Source: Clostridia bacterium | GTDB lineage: Bacteria; Bacillota; Clostridia; Christensenellales; Aristaeellaceae | Length of the DNA stretch: 62,179 nucleotides | Assembly (NCBI GenBank): GCA_017512805.1 | Contig: JAFWES010000055.1 | Coordinates: 1-62,179, forward strand | Direction of reading: 5' to 3' | Part shown: positions 25,886 through 34,323 of the stretch, in pieces | Layout: every line of letters starts with the position of its first letter | How positions within the stretch are numbered: position 1 is the first letter of the stretch | Translations under genes and position numbers: made by a program | The notes under the pieces: model-generated | The model's database searches: none | What the model saw: only the letters and a program-made list of their open reading frames with translations | What the model was told of the DNA's origin: nothing

Positions 25886-26653
25886 TTACGCGTCGATGCT
25901 GTCTTTATACACGATTCTCCGGTCATTCGGCTGGTAAGGATGCGCTTTGCTGACCTGTCCGAGCCATTCATAATCTATATCATCCGCTGTGTTTCCTTTA
26001 GCCAGGTCCTCCAGCGCCGACAGCAGGGTATCGAACAGCTCAATTCCCGCAGGCTGCCGGCAATGACCGTGCAGGATGATATCAAACGAATCACGCAGCG
26101 GCAGCAGGCGTTTCATACTCTCAATCTGGGCGGCAACGGAAAGCGATTCCGGCAGCTGCAGCCACAGATGCTCCAGAATGCCGTCCCCGGAGAACAGAAT
26201 CCTGTCCTGTCGGTCCAGCAGCACGATTTCTCCCGGCGTATGTCCGGGCAGATACAGCACCTCAAGTTCTACTCCGCCCAGGTCAATAACGCGGCCATCC
26301 TCGATGTGCTCAAACGGCGGATAGCTGACATGAAGCTGCTCAAGCCCCTCGCGCAACTCCGGCCAATCCATGCATTCCTTCGCAAGCGGCAAATCAGCAA
26401 GGTTCATAAACGCCTTCTCGAAGGCCCAGTTGCCGCCAATGTGATCCCCGTGTCCGTGGGTGTTGACACAAATCAGGGGAAGGCTCGTCAGCGCTTCCGC
26501 CGTTTCCCGGATGTTGCACAGGCCAATGGATGTATCAATGATAAGCGCGCGCTCCCTGCCGGCGACCACATAGCAGGTGGCTTCGTGGTTATCGTCCAAT
26601 AACCAGATATGATCGTTGATGGGTAGGATCTCAGGTTTTCTCAGTTCCAGCAT
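25886..26653 (-). CDS. Metallo-beta-lactamase-fold hydrolase
   Basis: A 255-residue MBL-fold protein. The zinc motif THGHGDHIGG is near residue 75, the second His region is YLPGHTPGE, the Asp is in LFSGDGIL and the last His is in ILHGHCRQ. The ATG at 26653 follows GGAGGAAAACGAA. It resembles glyoxalase II/general hydrolases. Nothing marks it as a beta-lactamase. Confidence 0.88.
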   Translation of the reverse strand: MLELRKPEILPINDHIWLLDDNHEATCYVVAGRERALIIDTSIGLCNIRETAEALTSLPLICVNTHGHGDHIGGNWAFEKAFMNLADLPLAKECMDWPELREGLEQLHVSYPPFEHIEDGRVIDLGGVELEVLYLPGHTPGEIVLLDRQDRILFSGDGILEHLWLQLPESLSVAAQIESMKRLLPLRDSFDIILHGHCRQPAGIELFDTLLSALEDLAKGNTADDIDYEWLGQVSKAHPYQPNDRRIVYKDSIDA

Positions 26654-26673
26654 TTCGTTTTCCTCCCGATCGT

Positions 26674-27477
26674 CTATCCTTCCGCCTTCCGCCCATGAAG
26701 GATCATGGAAAGCGGAAAACCGCTGTGGTCCAGCGCGCCGAAGCCGCCGCTGATATCGTGATCGAATTCCTGAAGGCCGGTCACGACGATCCCGTTTAAG
26801 CACATGCCGGAAACGATTTCCGACAGCGGATGGGTATAGTCGGTAAAGGTTTTTGACTGATACCTTTTCTGCGTTATGTAATACATGCCTTCATTGCCTG
26901 TCCATTCATGCTCAAAGTAGGAATAATGGCATGCTGTTCTGTGATTCGGGTCGAACAGTTCTTCGCCCTCCGTGGCAAGCATGTTCGTGCAGGGGTGCTG
27001 CTCGTTGATCACGATAATTGCCCCCGGCTTCATGCATTTTGAGACGACCGCGAAAAAGCGGTCCAGATCGCTGAACCAGCAGAGCGCGCCGATGGTGATG
27101 ATGACCAGATCAAACTGTTCCCTGTAGCGATCATCGATGTCATAGACATTCACCGCTTCAAACGCACAGGGCAAATTCAATTCCTTCGCCTTTTCATTGG
27201 CAAACGCCACCTGGTTTTCGGCGATGTCAAAGCCGATTCCCTTCTTTGCCCTGCCGCTTTTGACCAGAGAAAGCAGCTCCCGCCCGTTGTTGCAGCAGAA
27301 CTGGCCAATCACCGTGCCTTCCGTATGGAGCTTTTTCAGCGCGCTTATCGTTTCCTCGTTGAAGAACGGATAATCTTCCGTAAGCACGCGCGCTGTGATA
27401 TCGGCGCCCCAGGAAGTGTCCCTGTTTTCAAACGCTTCTTCCCATGCGGCTTTATTTCCTTCGATATACTTTTCCAT
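26674..27477 (-). CDS. Class I SAM-dependent methyltransferase
   Basis: A 267-residue protein starting MEKYIEGNKAAWEEAF with a GGAGACACC ribosome site. Motif I is the atypical VIGQFCCNNGRELLSL, followed by KGIGFDIAENQVAFA (SAM ribose contact) and FDLVIITIGALCWF. The CCNNGRE variant defines a distinct bacterial methyltransferase group. The substrate is unknown. Confidence 0.82.
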   Translation of the reverse strand: MEKYIEGNKAAWEEAFENRDTSWGADITARVLTEDYPFFNEETISALKKLHTEGTVIGQFCCNNGRELLSLVKSGRAKKGIGFDIAENQVAFANEKAKELNLPCAFEAVNVYDIDDRYREQFDLVIITIGALCWFSDLDRFFAVVSKCMKPGAIIVINEQHPCTNMLATEGEELFDPNHRTACHYSYFEHEWTGNEGMYYITQKRYQSKTFTDYTHPLSEIVSGMCLNGIVVTGLQEFDHDISGGFGALDHSGFPLSMILHGRKAEG

Positions 27478-27487
27478 GGTGTCTCCC

Positions 27488-28486
27488 TTATTGCAGTTGA
27501 ATTCTGTAATACAGATCGTCCCCGGAAAATGCCGTCTCTCCCTGGTTCTTTTTCCGGTCATACATAACAAATCCTACGCTCTCGTAGTTCCTCGGGGCAA
27601 TCAGATTGCTGTTCGTCCGCACACGGATTTCTTTCAGTCCATCATATTCCCTGATACGCTTGAGGGCTTCCGCGAGCTGCGCCTTGCCGAATCCATTTCC
27701 TTTGTAAGCCGTTCTGATGGCATTGTGCCCGATCTCCACATACTCCGGCTGATTCCTGGGATCCCAGCTGATGAAGCCGATGGGCTCCCCGCGGAAGCAG
27801 GTGACGAAGCAGTACTTCTCCGCAATCTCCGGGTGATCGAAGAAGAAGTCGTCCGTTTCTCTCCAGTTCCCGTCCCAGCACTGCGCGCAGCGCTCGTCAA
27901 AGGAATATGCATCCTTCAAAATGTCGTGCATAATGCCCCGGTCAAAGTCCGTAAGGTTCCGGAAGGTCAGCACCGCATGAATCCATTCTTCCCTTGTGAT
28001 GGCAAAGGCATAGGAGATCGTGTTCTTCGGGTCGGGATACTCCTTTACCTTCTTCATGCCGTTGGCCAGGGCGGTGCGCCAGGAGCCCTCGTTGGTATAT
28101 TTCATGTAGGAATATAGCACATTGTACTTGGTGTTCGTAAACGCCCAGTCCCGGACGGCCCGGGCCGCTTCCTTGGCAAAGCCCCGCCGCCAGTATTTCT
28201 TGTGGATGTGATACCCGATCTCTGGCAGCGTTTCCCCGTCGATATTCTGCAACGTCAGTCCGCAGTCCCCAATGAATTCCCCGGTCTCCTTCAGCACCAC
28301 CGCCCACAGGCCAAAGCCGTACTGCGCGTAGTTTTCCAGGTTCCATTCGATCCAGCGCCGGGTGCGTTCTTCGTCAAAGGGCACGGGATAGTGCGCCATC
28401 GTTTCCGGGTCGGATACGATTTCAAAGAGCGCGTCAAAATCGTCGCGGGTGTATTCACGCAGGAGCAGGCGTTCGGTTTCGATCAT
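27488..28486 (-). CDS. Tandem GNAT acetyltransferase (RimJ-like plus GNAT)
   Basis: A 332-residue protein made of two GNAT domains in one frame. Residues 1-165 are RimJ/RimL-like (ETERLLLREYTRDDFDALF, KKYWRRGFAKEAARAV). Residues 175-332 are a second GNAT (AIRTAYKGNGFGKAQLAEAL, NYESVGFVMYDR). The ATG 28486 has GGAGG 8 bases upstream. Natural doubles exist, but each half is close to full length, so fusion of two once separate cassettes is equally possible. Confidence 0.8.
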   Translation of the reverse strand: MIETERLLLREYTRDDFDALFEIVSDPETMAHYPVPFDEERTRRWIEWNLENYAQYGFGLWAVVLKETGEFIGDCGLTLQNIDGETLPEIGYHIHKKYWRRGFAKEAARAVRDWAFTNTKYNVLYSYMKYTNEGSWRTALANGMKKVKEYPDPKNTISYAFAITREEWIHAVLTFRNLTDFDRGIMHDILKDAYSFDERCAQCWDGNWRETDDFFFDHPEIAEKYCFVTCFRGEPIGFISWDPRNQPEYVEIGHNAIRTAYKGNGFGKAQLAEALKRIREYDGLKEIRVRTNSNLIAPRNYESVGFVMYDRKKNQGETAFSGDDLYYRIQLQ

Positions 28487-28500
28487 CCCCGCAGCCTCCT

Positions 28501-29013
28501 TCATTCTGTCAGTCCCGTGATAAACGCCGCGATCATCTCGGCGGTTTCCTCTGGTGTCTGGCTTTCGGTGTCGATAAACAGCTGATACTTGCCCCTGTTT
28601 TTGCCGATCCACTGATTGTATTCGATTTGGGGACGGATGGCTTCGTCCGTGGTGAAGCCTCGCTCCTTGGGCCGGGCCCGCAGGCGCCGGTCGATGATTT
28701 CATTCCTGGCCCACAGTGCAATAGTAAAGGTGGCGATCAATTCCTCCGGCACAGCGGCTTTCGTGATGTAATCGTGGGGTGCCATGCAGGTGACAAAGAT
28801 CAGGTTTCTTCCATGGGCGATTCTGAACGCTTCTTTCAATGTATCCGCGCCGTACTGTCCTTCCCGTTCGGTGCCGGCATAGTCCCACCAGTTGAGCCCC
28901 GTCTCATCCGAATCGACGCAGGCATAACGATTCGGGTCCAGCCGGACAGCCAGTTCGTCCTTCATGGTGGATTTACCAGACCCGCAGGTGCCGGTGATGA
29001 TAAAAAGCTTCAT
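28501..29013 (-). CDS. Small P-loop nucleotide/nucleoside-kinase-like ATPase
   Basis: A 170-residue kinase-fold protein. Walker A is IITGTCGSGKSTMKDEL. An LNWWDYAG segment follows in the substrate region, then Arg-rich IDRRLRARPKERGF resembling a lid. The ATG 29013 is chosen because GGGAG lies about 11 bases upstream. It belongs to the AAA_33/small-molecule kinase group. The substrate is unknown. Confidence 0.72.
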   Translation of the reverse strand: MKLFIITGTCGSGKSTMKDELAVRLDPNRYACVDSDETGLNWWDYAGTEREGQYGADTLKEAFRIAHGRNLIFVTCMAPHDYITKAAVPEELIATFTIALWARNEIIDRRLRARPKERGFTTDEAIRPQIEYNQWIGKNRGKYQLFIDTESQTPEETAEMIAAFITGLTE

Positions 29014-29061
29014 ACCCTTGGCATCTCCCAACTACATTTCTGATCGTTTTTTCAAAAGGAT

Positions 29062-29979
29062 TTATTCTTCCCGCTTCCAGAAGGTCCAATGGATGCCCTT
29101 TCCGTACCCGAGCTTTTCGTAAAAGGGATCACCTCCGCCGGTCATATGGGTGGCGCCCAGGGCCTTCATTCGGTGATAGTGCCTGGAGAGGGCGGCGGCT
29201 GCCAATCCCTTCCTTCGATGATCCGGATGGGTGCACAGGGGCTCCATATAAGCCAATTTGTTTTCCAGAACCCACCACATGCCGGAGAAGCACACATACT
29301 CCCCGTTTTCGTCCGCAATGATCACGTCATATTCATGGGTGGCATGAGGCGCAGGCGCGGTCATGGGGCCGATGACGCCCTTATAGGATTTGGCGGGCGT
29401 CCAATCGTTGGAGCAGTCTTCCCGATCCCAGTCCTCGAAGGGCCCTTTTTCCCCGTGGCCGAAGCCGTACCAGAGGAGCTTCGCCAGCTTGAAGCCGTCT
29501 GCATCCTCCGGGTCTACGAAGTGATAGCCCTCTGGCAACGGATGATTGAGTTCGTTCCGGAAGTCAAAATGTCGGTCCTCGTGTTCTTCCGTTTTGACGA
29601 ACCCGCGCTTCGCCGCCGCCTCCATCAAAAACTCCTGGCCGTTAAAGAGCACGAGCCTCTGCTTACCTTCAAAATTCGGCATGGCAGAAACGGCATAGTC
29701 CACCAGCTCGTCCGCCAGGAATTCATATCCCTTGCGGACGCTGAAGAAGATATCCGTCACAGGCGCTTCGTAAAACACGAAGGCCACCACCCTGTCCCCA
29801 TCCAGCCAGAACCGATCCAGGAAACTGTAGGACTGATCCATCCAGGAGGATTGCAGGGCGTACTCAAAGAAGGGAGCCGCCACGCCGCTGCCCGTCTCCC
29901 GGTCATAAATGTCCGTCAGGAAATCCCAGACCAGGTTGATGTCCGTCAATATCTGAAACTGCTTTGTCGTGATCTTCAT
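29062..29979 (-). CDS. GNAT-family N-acetyltransferase
   Basis: A 305-residue protein. The C-terminal half is a clear GNAT, with the acetyl-CoA loop HPDHRRKGLAAAALSRH and the terminal FYEKLGYGKG. The N-terminal 150 residues are a family-specific domain without a recognised motif. Likely small-molecule or protein N-acetylation. The next gene of the array follows after 48 bases. Confidence 0.82.
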   Translation of the reverse strand: MKITTKQFQILTDINLVWDFLTDIYDRETGSGVAAPFFEYALQSSWMDQSYSFLDRFWLDGDRVVAFVFYEAPVTDIFFSVRKGYEFLADELVDYAVSAMPNFEGKQRLVLFNGQEFLMEAAAKRGFVKTEEHEDRHFDFRNELNHPLPEGYHFVDPEDADGFKLAKLLWYGFGHGEKGPFEDWDREDCSNDWTPAKSYKGVIGPMTAPAPHATHEYDVIIADENGEYVCFSGMWWVLENKLAYMEPLCTHPDHRRKGLAAAALSRHYHRMKALGATHMTGGGDPFYEKLGYGKGIHWTFWKREE

Positions 29980-30024
29980 AATGCCACCGCGCTTTCGTTC
30001 ACTGATTCTTTCTATAATCCGGGT

Positions 30025-30594
30025 TTATGTTCTTATCTTTGTATAATCTTCTCTAAGCATGCCGTACATGTTATAGTCACAATAGACCGAAACCATTTTG
30101 CCTTGTCGGATTGTCCCCTCTTTTATGAAACCACAGCGCTCAAGGACCTTGTTTGAAGCAATATTCCTGACATCAGCGCGCCCATTCAGCCGCTCTATTT
30201 CTGTATTTTCAAATATGAACCGTACCACTTCCTTCAATGCTTCTGTAGCAATTCCCATATTCCAATATTCAGGATGAATGCGATACCCAATATCACCCAT
30301 CCTTAAATTCTGTATATCAAATACTGCAATCATTCCAATCACAGTATTTGTTTCTTTCAGGACAATCCCCCAGTCAAAATCCAGTGAAGGCTTCCTTTTT
30401 ACCCAGGGACGGGCGTCAACAAATAACAACTCCGGATTTTTCTCCCCTTTGCTGGCCTTTCGTCCCCAATAGGTATAAATTTCATCTCTCCCCAGCCATT
30501 CTTTCAGATCCGACACATCAGCTTCGTTAAGCGTTCTGATAATCAGCCGATCAGTTTCAAGGACAGGTTTATCTATCTCGTAATCTTTTAACAT
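30025..30594 (-). CDS. RimJ/RimL-type GNAT acetyltransferase
   Basis: A 189-residue GNAT. TDRLIIRTLNEADVSDL opens the fold, IGYRIHPEYWNMGIATEAL is the acetyl-CoA loop and NKVLERCGFIKEG closes it. Lower in GC than its neighbours, which suggests separate acquisition. An AGGAACC site precedes ATG 30594. Confidence 0.85.
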   Translation of the reverse strand: MLKDYEIDKPVLETDRLIIRTLNEADVSDLKEWLGRDEIYTYWGRKASKGEKNPELLFVDARPWVKRKPSLDFDWGIVLKETNTVIGMIAVFDIQNLRMGDIGYRIHPEYWNMGIATEALKEVVRFIFENTEIERLNGRADVRNIASNKVLERCGFIKEGTIRQGKMVSVYCDYNMYGMLREDYTKIRT

Positions 30595-30703
30595 GGTTCC
30601 TCCATCATATCATTGTAGGGTGTATGTATTGTGTTCTGCGAATATCGAGCCTGATACAGCTTTGTAAGCCATCCACTCAATACAGTCTTAAGGCCACCGC
30701 TTC

Positions 30704-30958
30704 TCATTGATCGATATCCCTGCTTCCAACAGCAGGGATCAGGCCTTCCTTTTCCAGCAGGGCCAGGACGCTGGCCAGATCCTTCTCTCTGACTTTCAGT
30801 CCCCACATCCAAGTCTTGTCGGGCTGGTGATACATGCTTTGAAAGAACATATCGTCAGAGGGCATCCGCATGGGAATTCGCATCTCCTTTAGGAATTCCC
30901 TGACTCTGTAGGTCGTTTCGGTGTTCCATTTGTATCCAATGTCGATCCATCTGCTCAT
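30704..30958 (-). CDS. Small uncharacterised protein (84 aa)
   Basis: Starts MSRWIDIGYKWN behind GGAGGAAGACAGCC. It is aromatic-rich and compact, and ends EGLIPAVGSRDIDQ. No recognised motif. The good ribosome site and in-array position support it as a real gene. Confidence 0.6.
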   Translation of the reverse strand: MSRWIDIGYKWNTETTYRVREFLKEMRIPMRMPSDDMFFQSMYHQPDKTWMWGLKVREKDLASVLALLEKEGLIPAVGSRDIDQ

Positions 30959-31052
30959 GGCTGTCTTCCTCCGGTTCAATCAACCTTCGTCCGGTAGCAT
31001 GAAGCATCGGGGCTATTCCGCCGGACGAATGATCTATGCCCGGCTCTGCGTC

Positions 31053-31247
31053 TCAGAATGATTCTGATGCGTCTAGCACTTCTGTGATTTCAAGTTTTCC
31101 TTTTTTGAATGTGATTACGCACGCATATCTGCATTTCGGGCAGAACAGCGGAAAGCGGATCAACTCCGTATCCTCCCGGACCAGCGTACGCGTCTTCCTG
31201 CCGCAGCGGGGACAGAGCAGGAATTTCGTTGTTGGCCGGTTATTCAT
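31053..31247 (-). CDS. Cysteine-rich KTR-type zinc-ribbon protein
   Basis: A 64-residue protein with two CxxC knuckles: CPRCGRKTRT and FCPKCRY. The KTR signature is the one found in small zinc-ribbon proteins carried by conjugative transposons. The ATG at 31247 overlaps the end of the XRE gene by 8 bases. Probably nucleic-acid or protein binding. Its presence supports a mobile-element origin of the array. Confidence 0.75.
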   Translation of the reverse strand: MNNRPTTKFLLCPRCGRKTRTLVREDTELIRFPLFCPKCRYACVITFKKGKLEITEVLDASESF

Positions 31248-32313
31248 CTTTGCCGCACACCTCCGCCCAGAGCTTCCGTAGTTCCGGGTCTTTGTCACGC
31301 AGGGCATACATAACCGCGTCCATGGCAGTTTCTCCCAGCAAATCATGCGCGTTGGTCGTCTCTGACTCGCGCACATATTTCACCTGATTTGCCGCATAGT
31401 TTGGCGCGGCGTCAAAGGCAACGGCCAGGCGCTTTGCTGTCCTGAGCGATTCTTCCGCTCCTTTCCGGTCGCCGGACTTGTACTGAAAGACTGCCAGGAA
31501 GACATGGAAAATCGTGATCATTTTGACGATAAAGTCCGGCTCATTCGTCTTTTTCAGTCCTTCCAGGGTAGGAATGATCCAGCGCATCATGTCCATGCCT
31601 GATGCGTTGTCATTCTTCGCATCAAACAGCATGGCATAGCCGATCCCAAGCTGCATCAGCCGGCTGATCTCCCGCAGAAGCCCATCCTCCAGATAATCAT
31701 TTGCTTCCTCCGGATCCCCGCCGTGGGATAGCAGCATGATCCCGATCCTGTCATTAAAGATCGCGCCGGGATTATATGCTTTCAACAGCTCCAGCGCCTT
31801 GTCTGTTTCACCCAGCATCTCGTGCATTTCCGCGATCATGCCGCAGATCCAGGATTCACTGATCCTGGAATCCGTGCACTGGGACACCAACAAACGCGCA
31901 CTGTCCAGCAGTTCAATGGCCCGCCGAAGCCAGGGCTCCTTTCTTGTCCCCGCCCCAAAGGTATAATACAGGTTCGCGGCGGCAAAAACCGCATCGAATG
32001 AATGCGGATACTTCATGATTGCCTTTTCCGCCTCCGAGAGCGCATCATAGTCCCGCCTTCGGCTTGCCTCCTGCAGCCGCTCCACGGTGGCGTTCAGCTG
32101 GTTGTCCTTCATTCTGTACCCCAGCAGCGCGTCCACGGAAACGTCGAAGAAATCCGCCATCTCCATGATCAGCCGCAGTTCGGGCAGGGAGGATCTGGAT
32201 TCCCACTTATACACCGCGCCGACGGATACCCCCAGTACCTCCGCCAGCTGCTCCTGGGTCAGACCCCGCTGTTTCCGGTATGCCCGGATGTTTTCCGCAA
32301 TTCTGGTTTCCAT
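31240..32313 (-). CDS. XRE-family regulator with TPR-like C-terminal domain
   Basis: A 357-residue protein. Residues 5-60 are a Cro/C1 helix-turn-helix (LTQEQLAEVLGVSVGAVYKW). The rest is helical, TPR-like and of the peptide-sensing RRNPP-type architecture (for example SEAEKAIMKYPHSFDAVFAA and SWICGMIAEMHEMLGE). It is the promoter-proximal gene of the 12-kb minus-strand array, next to the guaA-side element end. It probably autoregulates from the palindrome at 32376-32395 and may control the array, which is inference. Confidence 0.82.
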   Translation of the reverse strand: METRIAENIRAYRKQRGLTQEQLAEVLGVSVGAVYKWESRSSLPELRLIMEMADFFDVSVDALLGYRMKDNQLNATVERLQEASRRRDYDALSEAEKAIMKYPHSFDAVFAAANLYYTFGAGTRKEPWLRRAIELLDSARLLVSQCTDSRISESWICGMIAEMHEMLGETDKALELLKAYNPGAIFNDRIGIMLLSHGGDPEEANDYLEDGLLREISRLMQLGIGYAMLFDAKNDNASGMDMMRWIIPTLEGLKKTNEPDFIVKMITIFHVFLAVFQYKSGDRKGAEESLRTAKRLAVAFDAAPNYAANQVKYVRESETTNAHDLLGETAMDAVMYALRDKDPELRKLWAEVCGKDE

Positions 32314-32342
32314 CTCCCTGCCTCCTCCATATGGATAGAAAC

Positions 32343-32395
32343 ATTATACGGCAGATATGCAGTGTAATAAAGATACCGTCATTATAATTATACGG
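32343..32395 (-). promoter_or_regulatory. XRE promoter/operator region
   Basis: The near-perfect palindrome CCGTCATTATAATTATACGG (32376-32395) shares its ATTATACGG half with a second site at 32343-32351. The inner site contains the minus-strand CCGTATAAT, a good -10 box 24 bases before the GGAGGAGG ribosome site. Two half-site spacing fits autoregulation by the XRE protein. Confidence 0.5.
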
Positions 32396-32662
32396 GATAT
32401 TTTTCTACCTTTAGTACGGGTGTAAATTGTGATAGATAAATGACACCTCCATCGTTCTGAAAAGCATAGAAATAGGGCTAACTGATCTACACAAAATCAG
32501 TTAGCCCTCATTTTCAGAATGATGGATTTTTGTTGCCAAATTGTTGCCACGCGGGACCTTGAACGCCCGGAAACCCTTATTTTACGCGAGCTTCAGGATT
32601 TCAGCCTTTACGATCCGCAACCTCAATAGTCGCGACTCCACACCGTGGAGCTCGCTCCTTTT
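32396..32662 (-). repeat. Element-end repeat, right copy, next to guaA
   Basis: Positions 32444-32612 match the left copy at 5860-6030. They include the hairpin GGGCTAACTGAT/ATCAGTTAGCCC (32477-32509) and TTGTTGCCAAATTGTTGCCA (32530-32549). Between the end of the match and guaA lie about 100 bases absent from the left copy, containing CTCCACGGTGTGGAG. No intact gene. Confidence 0.7.
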
Positions 32663-32717
32663 CGGTTGAGAATGACATCGACGAAACTCCCGCCACTGGC
32701 GGTCGTCGATGTCATTC
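32663..32717 (-). terminator. Perfect hairpin overlapping the guaA stop codon
   Basis: GAATGACATCGACGA (32670-32684) and TCGTCGATGTCATTC (32703-32717) are perfect complements. Inside lies a second small stem, CCGCC/GGCGG. On the guaA strand the stem begins within the last two codons and stop. No clear T tract follows (CTCAACCG), so it may be a terminator, an mRNA 3'-end stabiliser or an inserted palindromic repeat. Confidence 0.65.
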
Positions 32718-34256
32718 CCACTCAATGGAGGCCGGCGGTTTGGTGGTTACGTCCAGGACAACGCGGCTGACATGGGGCACTTCATTGACGATGCGGGCCG
32801 AGATGCGGGCGATCAGGTCATAGGGAAGGCGGGCCCAATCGGCGGTCATGAAGTCATCCGTGGTGACGGCTCGGAGGGCCACCGCGTAATCATAGGTACG
32901 CTCATCGCCTATGACGCCGACACTGCGGAGATTTGTCAGGACGGTAAAGTACTGGTTGACATGGCGGTCCAGCCCCGCAGCGGCGATTTCTTCCCGGAGA
33001 ACAGCGTCACTTTCCCGGACGATTTCCGCCTTCTCCGGCGTGACCTCTCCGATGATCCGGATAGCCAGACCGGGGCCGGGGAAGGGCTGACGCCAAACCA
33101 GCTCCCGGGGCAGCCCCAGGGTTTCGCCCAGGGCCCGAACCTCGTCCTTGAAAAGCATGCGCAGCGGTTCGATGAGCTCGGTGAAGCCGAGCTCCTTCGG
33201 CAGCCCGCCGACATTGTGATGGCTTTTGATGACGGCGGCGTTGGTTCCCTGGCCGCTTTCGATCACATCGGGATAGATGGTTCCCTGGGCGAAGGAATCC
33301 ATTTTGCCCAGAGAACGGGCTTCCTCCTTGAACACTTCGATAAAATCCCGACCGATGATATGGCGCTTTTCTTCGGGGTCAGTGACGCCCTTCAGGTCGG
33401 CAAAAAACCGAGCGGCGGCATCGGCGCGAATAAAGCGGACCGGGAACAGGTTGCTGAACACATGGCAGACCTGATCGCTTTCCCCTTTGCGGAGCAGGCC
33501 GTGATCCACAAAGACGCAGGTAAGCCGCTTGCCGATGGCCCGATAGATCAGGGCGGCGGCTACAGAGGAATCCACGCCGCCGGAAAGAGCCAGCAGCACG
33601 GTGCCGGTCTCTCCGACGGTATCCCGGATCTGCCGGATGGCATTTTCGGCAAAGGCGCTCATGGTCCAGTCCCCGGAGCATCCGCAGAACCGGAACAGGA
33701 AGTTCCGGATCAGCATGCTGCCTTCCTCGGTGTGGGTGACTTCGGGATGAAACTGTACGCAGCATATTTTCCGTTCTTCGCAGATCATGGCGGCGATGGG
33801 ACAGTTGTCCGTTTCCGCGATCACACGGAAACCCTCCGGACAGGCGCTGACCTGCCAGGTGTGGCTCATCCAGCAGCTGGAAGCGCTTTTCATTCCACCC
33901 AGGAGTCCCTGCCGCTCTTTCATGCGGACCGTGACCCGGCCGTATTCCCGCTGCACCGCTTTTTCTACCCGGCCGCCCAGCAGCAGGGCGGTCAGCTGCA
34001 TGCCATAACAGATGCCGAGCACCGGAATGCCCGCGTCATAAAGGGCGGGATCGATTCGGGGGGCGCCTTCGTCATGGACGCTGGAGGGACCGCCGGACAG
34101 GATAATGCCTTTGGGCCTGAGGGAAAGAATATCGGACAGGGGTGTGTTCCATGGAATCACTTCCGAATAAACATGGCATTCGCGAACCCGGCGGGCAATG
34201 AGCTGGGTGTACTGACCGCCGAAATCAAGAATGAGCACCTTTTCCAGCTGAGCCAT
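32712..34256 (-). CDS. guaA: GMP synthase (glutamine-hydrolysing)
   Basis: A 514-residue cytoplasmic enzyme converting XMP, ATP and glutamine to GMP. The N-terminal class I amidotransferase has Cys in GICYGMQ and His/Glu in FHPEVTHTE. The PP-loop ATPase is [11 protein letters not shown] near residue 215, and the C-terminal dimerisation domain ends PPASIEWE. The length is normal. ATG 34256 follows GGAGGAGGTTTTTCC. It has its own promoter 30 bases upstream. Its 3' end is a known insertion hotspot for integrative elements, and here it abuts element-end sequence. Confidence 0.97.
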   Translation of the reverse strand: MAQLEKVLILDFGGQYTQLIARRVRECHVYSEVIPWNTPLSDILSLRPKGIILSGGPSSVHDEGAPRIDPALYDAGIPVLGICYGMQLTALLLGGRVEKAVQREYGRVTVRMKERQGLLGGMKSASSCWMSHTWQVSACPEGFRVIAETDNCPIAAMICEERKICCVQFHPEVTHTEEGSMLIRNFLFRFCGCSGDWTMSAFAENAIRQIRDTVGETGTVLLALSGGVDSSVAAALIYRAIGKRLTCVFVDHGLLRKGESDQVCHVFSNLFPVRFIRADAAARFFADLKGVTDPEEKRHIIGRDFIEVFKEEARSLGKMDSFAQGTIYPDVIESGQGTNAAVIKSHHNVGGLPKELGFTELIEPLRMLFKDEVRALGETLGLPRELVWRQPFPGPGLAIRIIGEVTPEKAEIVRESDAVLREEIAAAGLDRHVNQYFTVLTNLRSVGVIGDERTYDYAVALRAVTTDDFMTADWARLPYDLIARISARIVNEVPHVSRVVLDVTTKPPASIEWE

Positions 34257-34285
34257 CGGAAAAACCTCCTCCAAAGAATGAGAAA

Positions 34286-34314
34286 GTTATACACCCAAAT
34301 TCGCCCCCTGACAA
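34286..34314 (-). promoter_or_regulatory. guaA promoter
   Basis: On the minus strand TTGTCA (34314-34309) and TATAAC (34291-34286) are 17 bases apart, in the short gap after asnB. No leader hairpin follows, unlike the dapL, amt and glnA promoters. A PurR-box-like element was not recognised. Confidence 0.65.
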
Positions 34315-34323
34315 GAAAAATCA

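Noticed and set aside
19919-32313. Integron or attC-type cassette array
   Set aside because: Genes overlap or are separated by only a few bases, with no recurring attC-like inverted repeats and no IntI gene, so a true integron is not supported.
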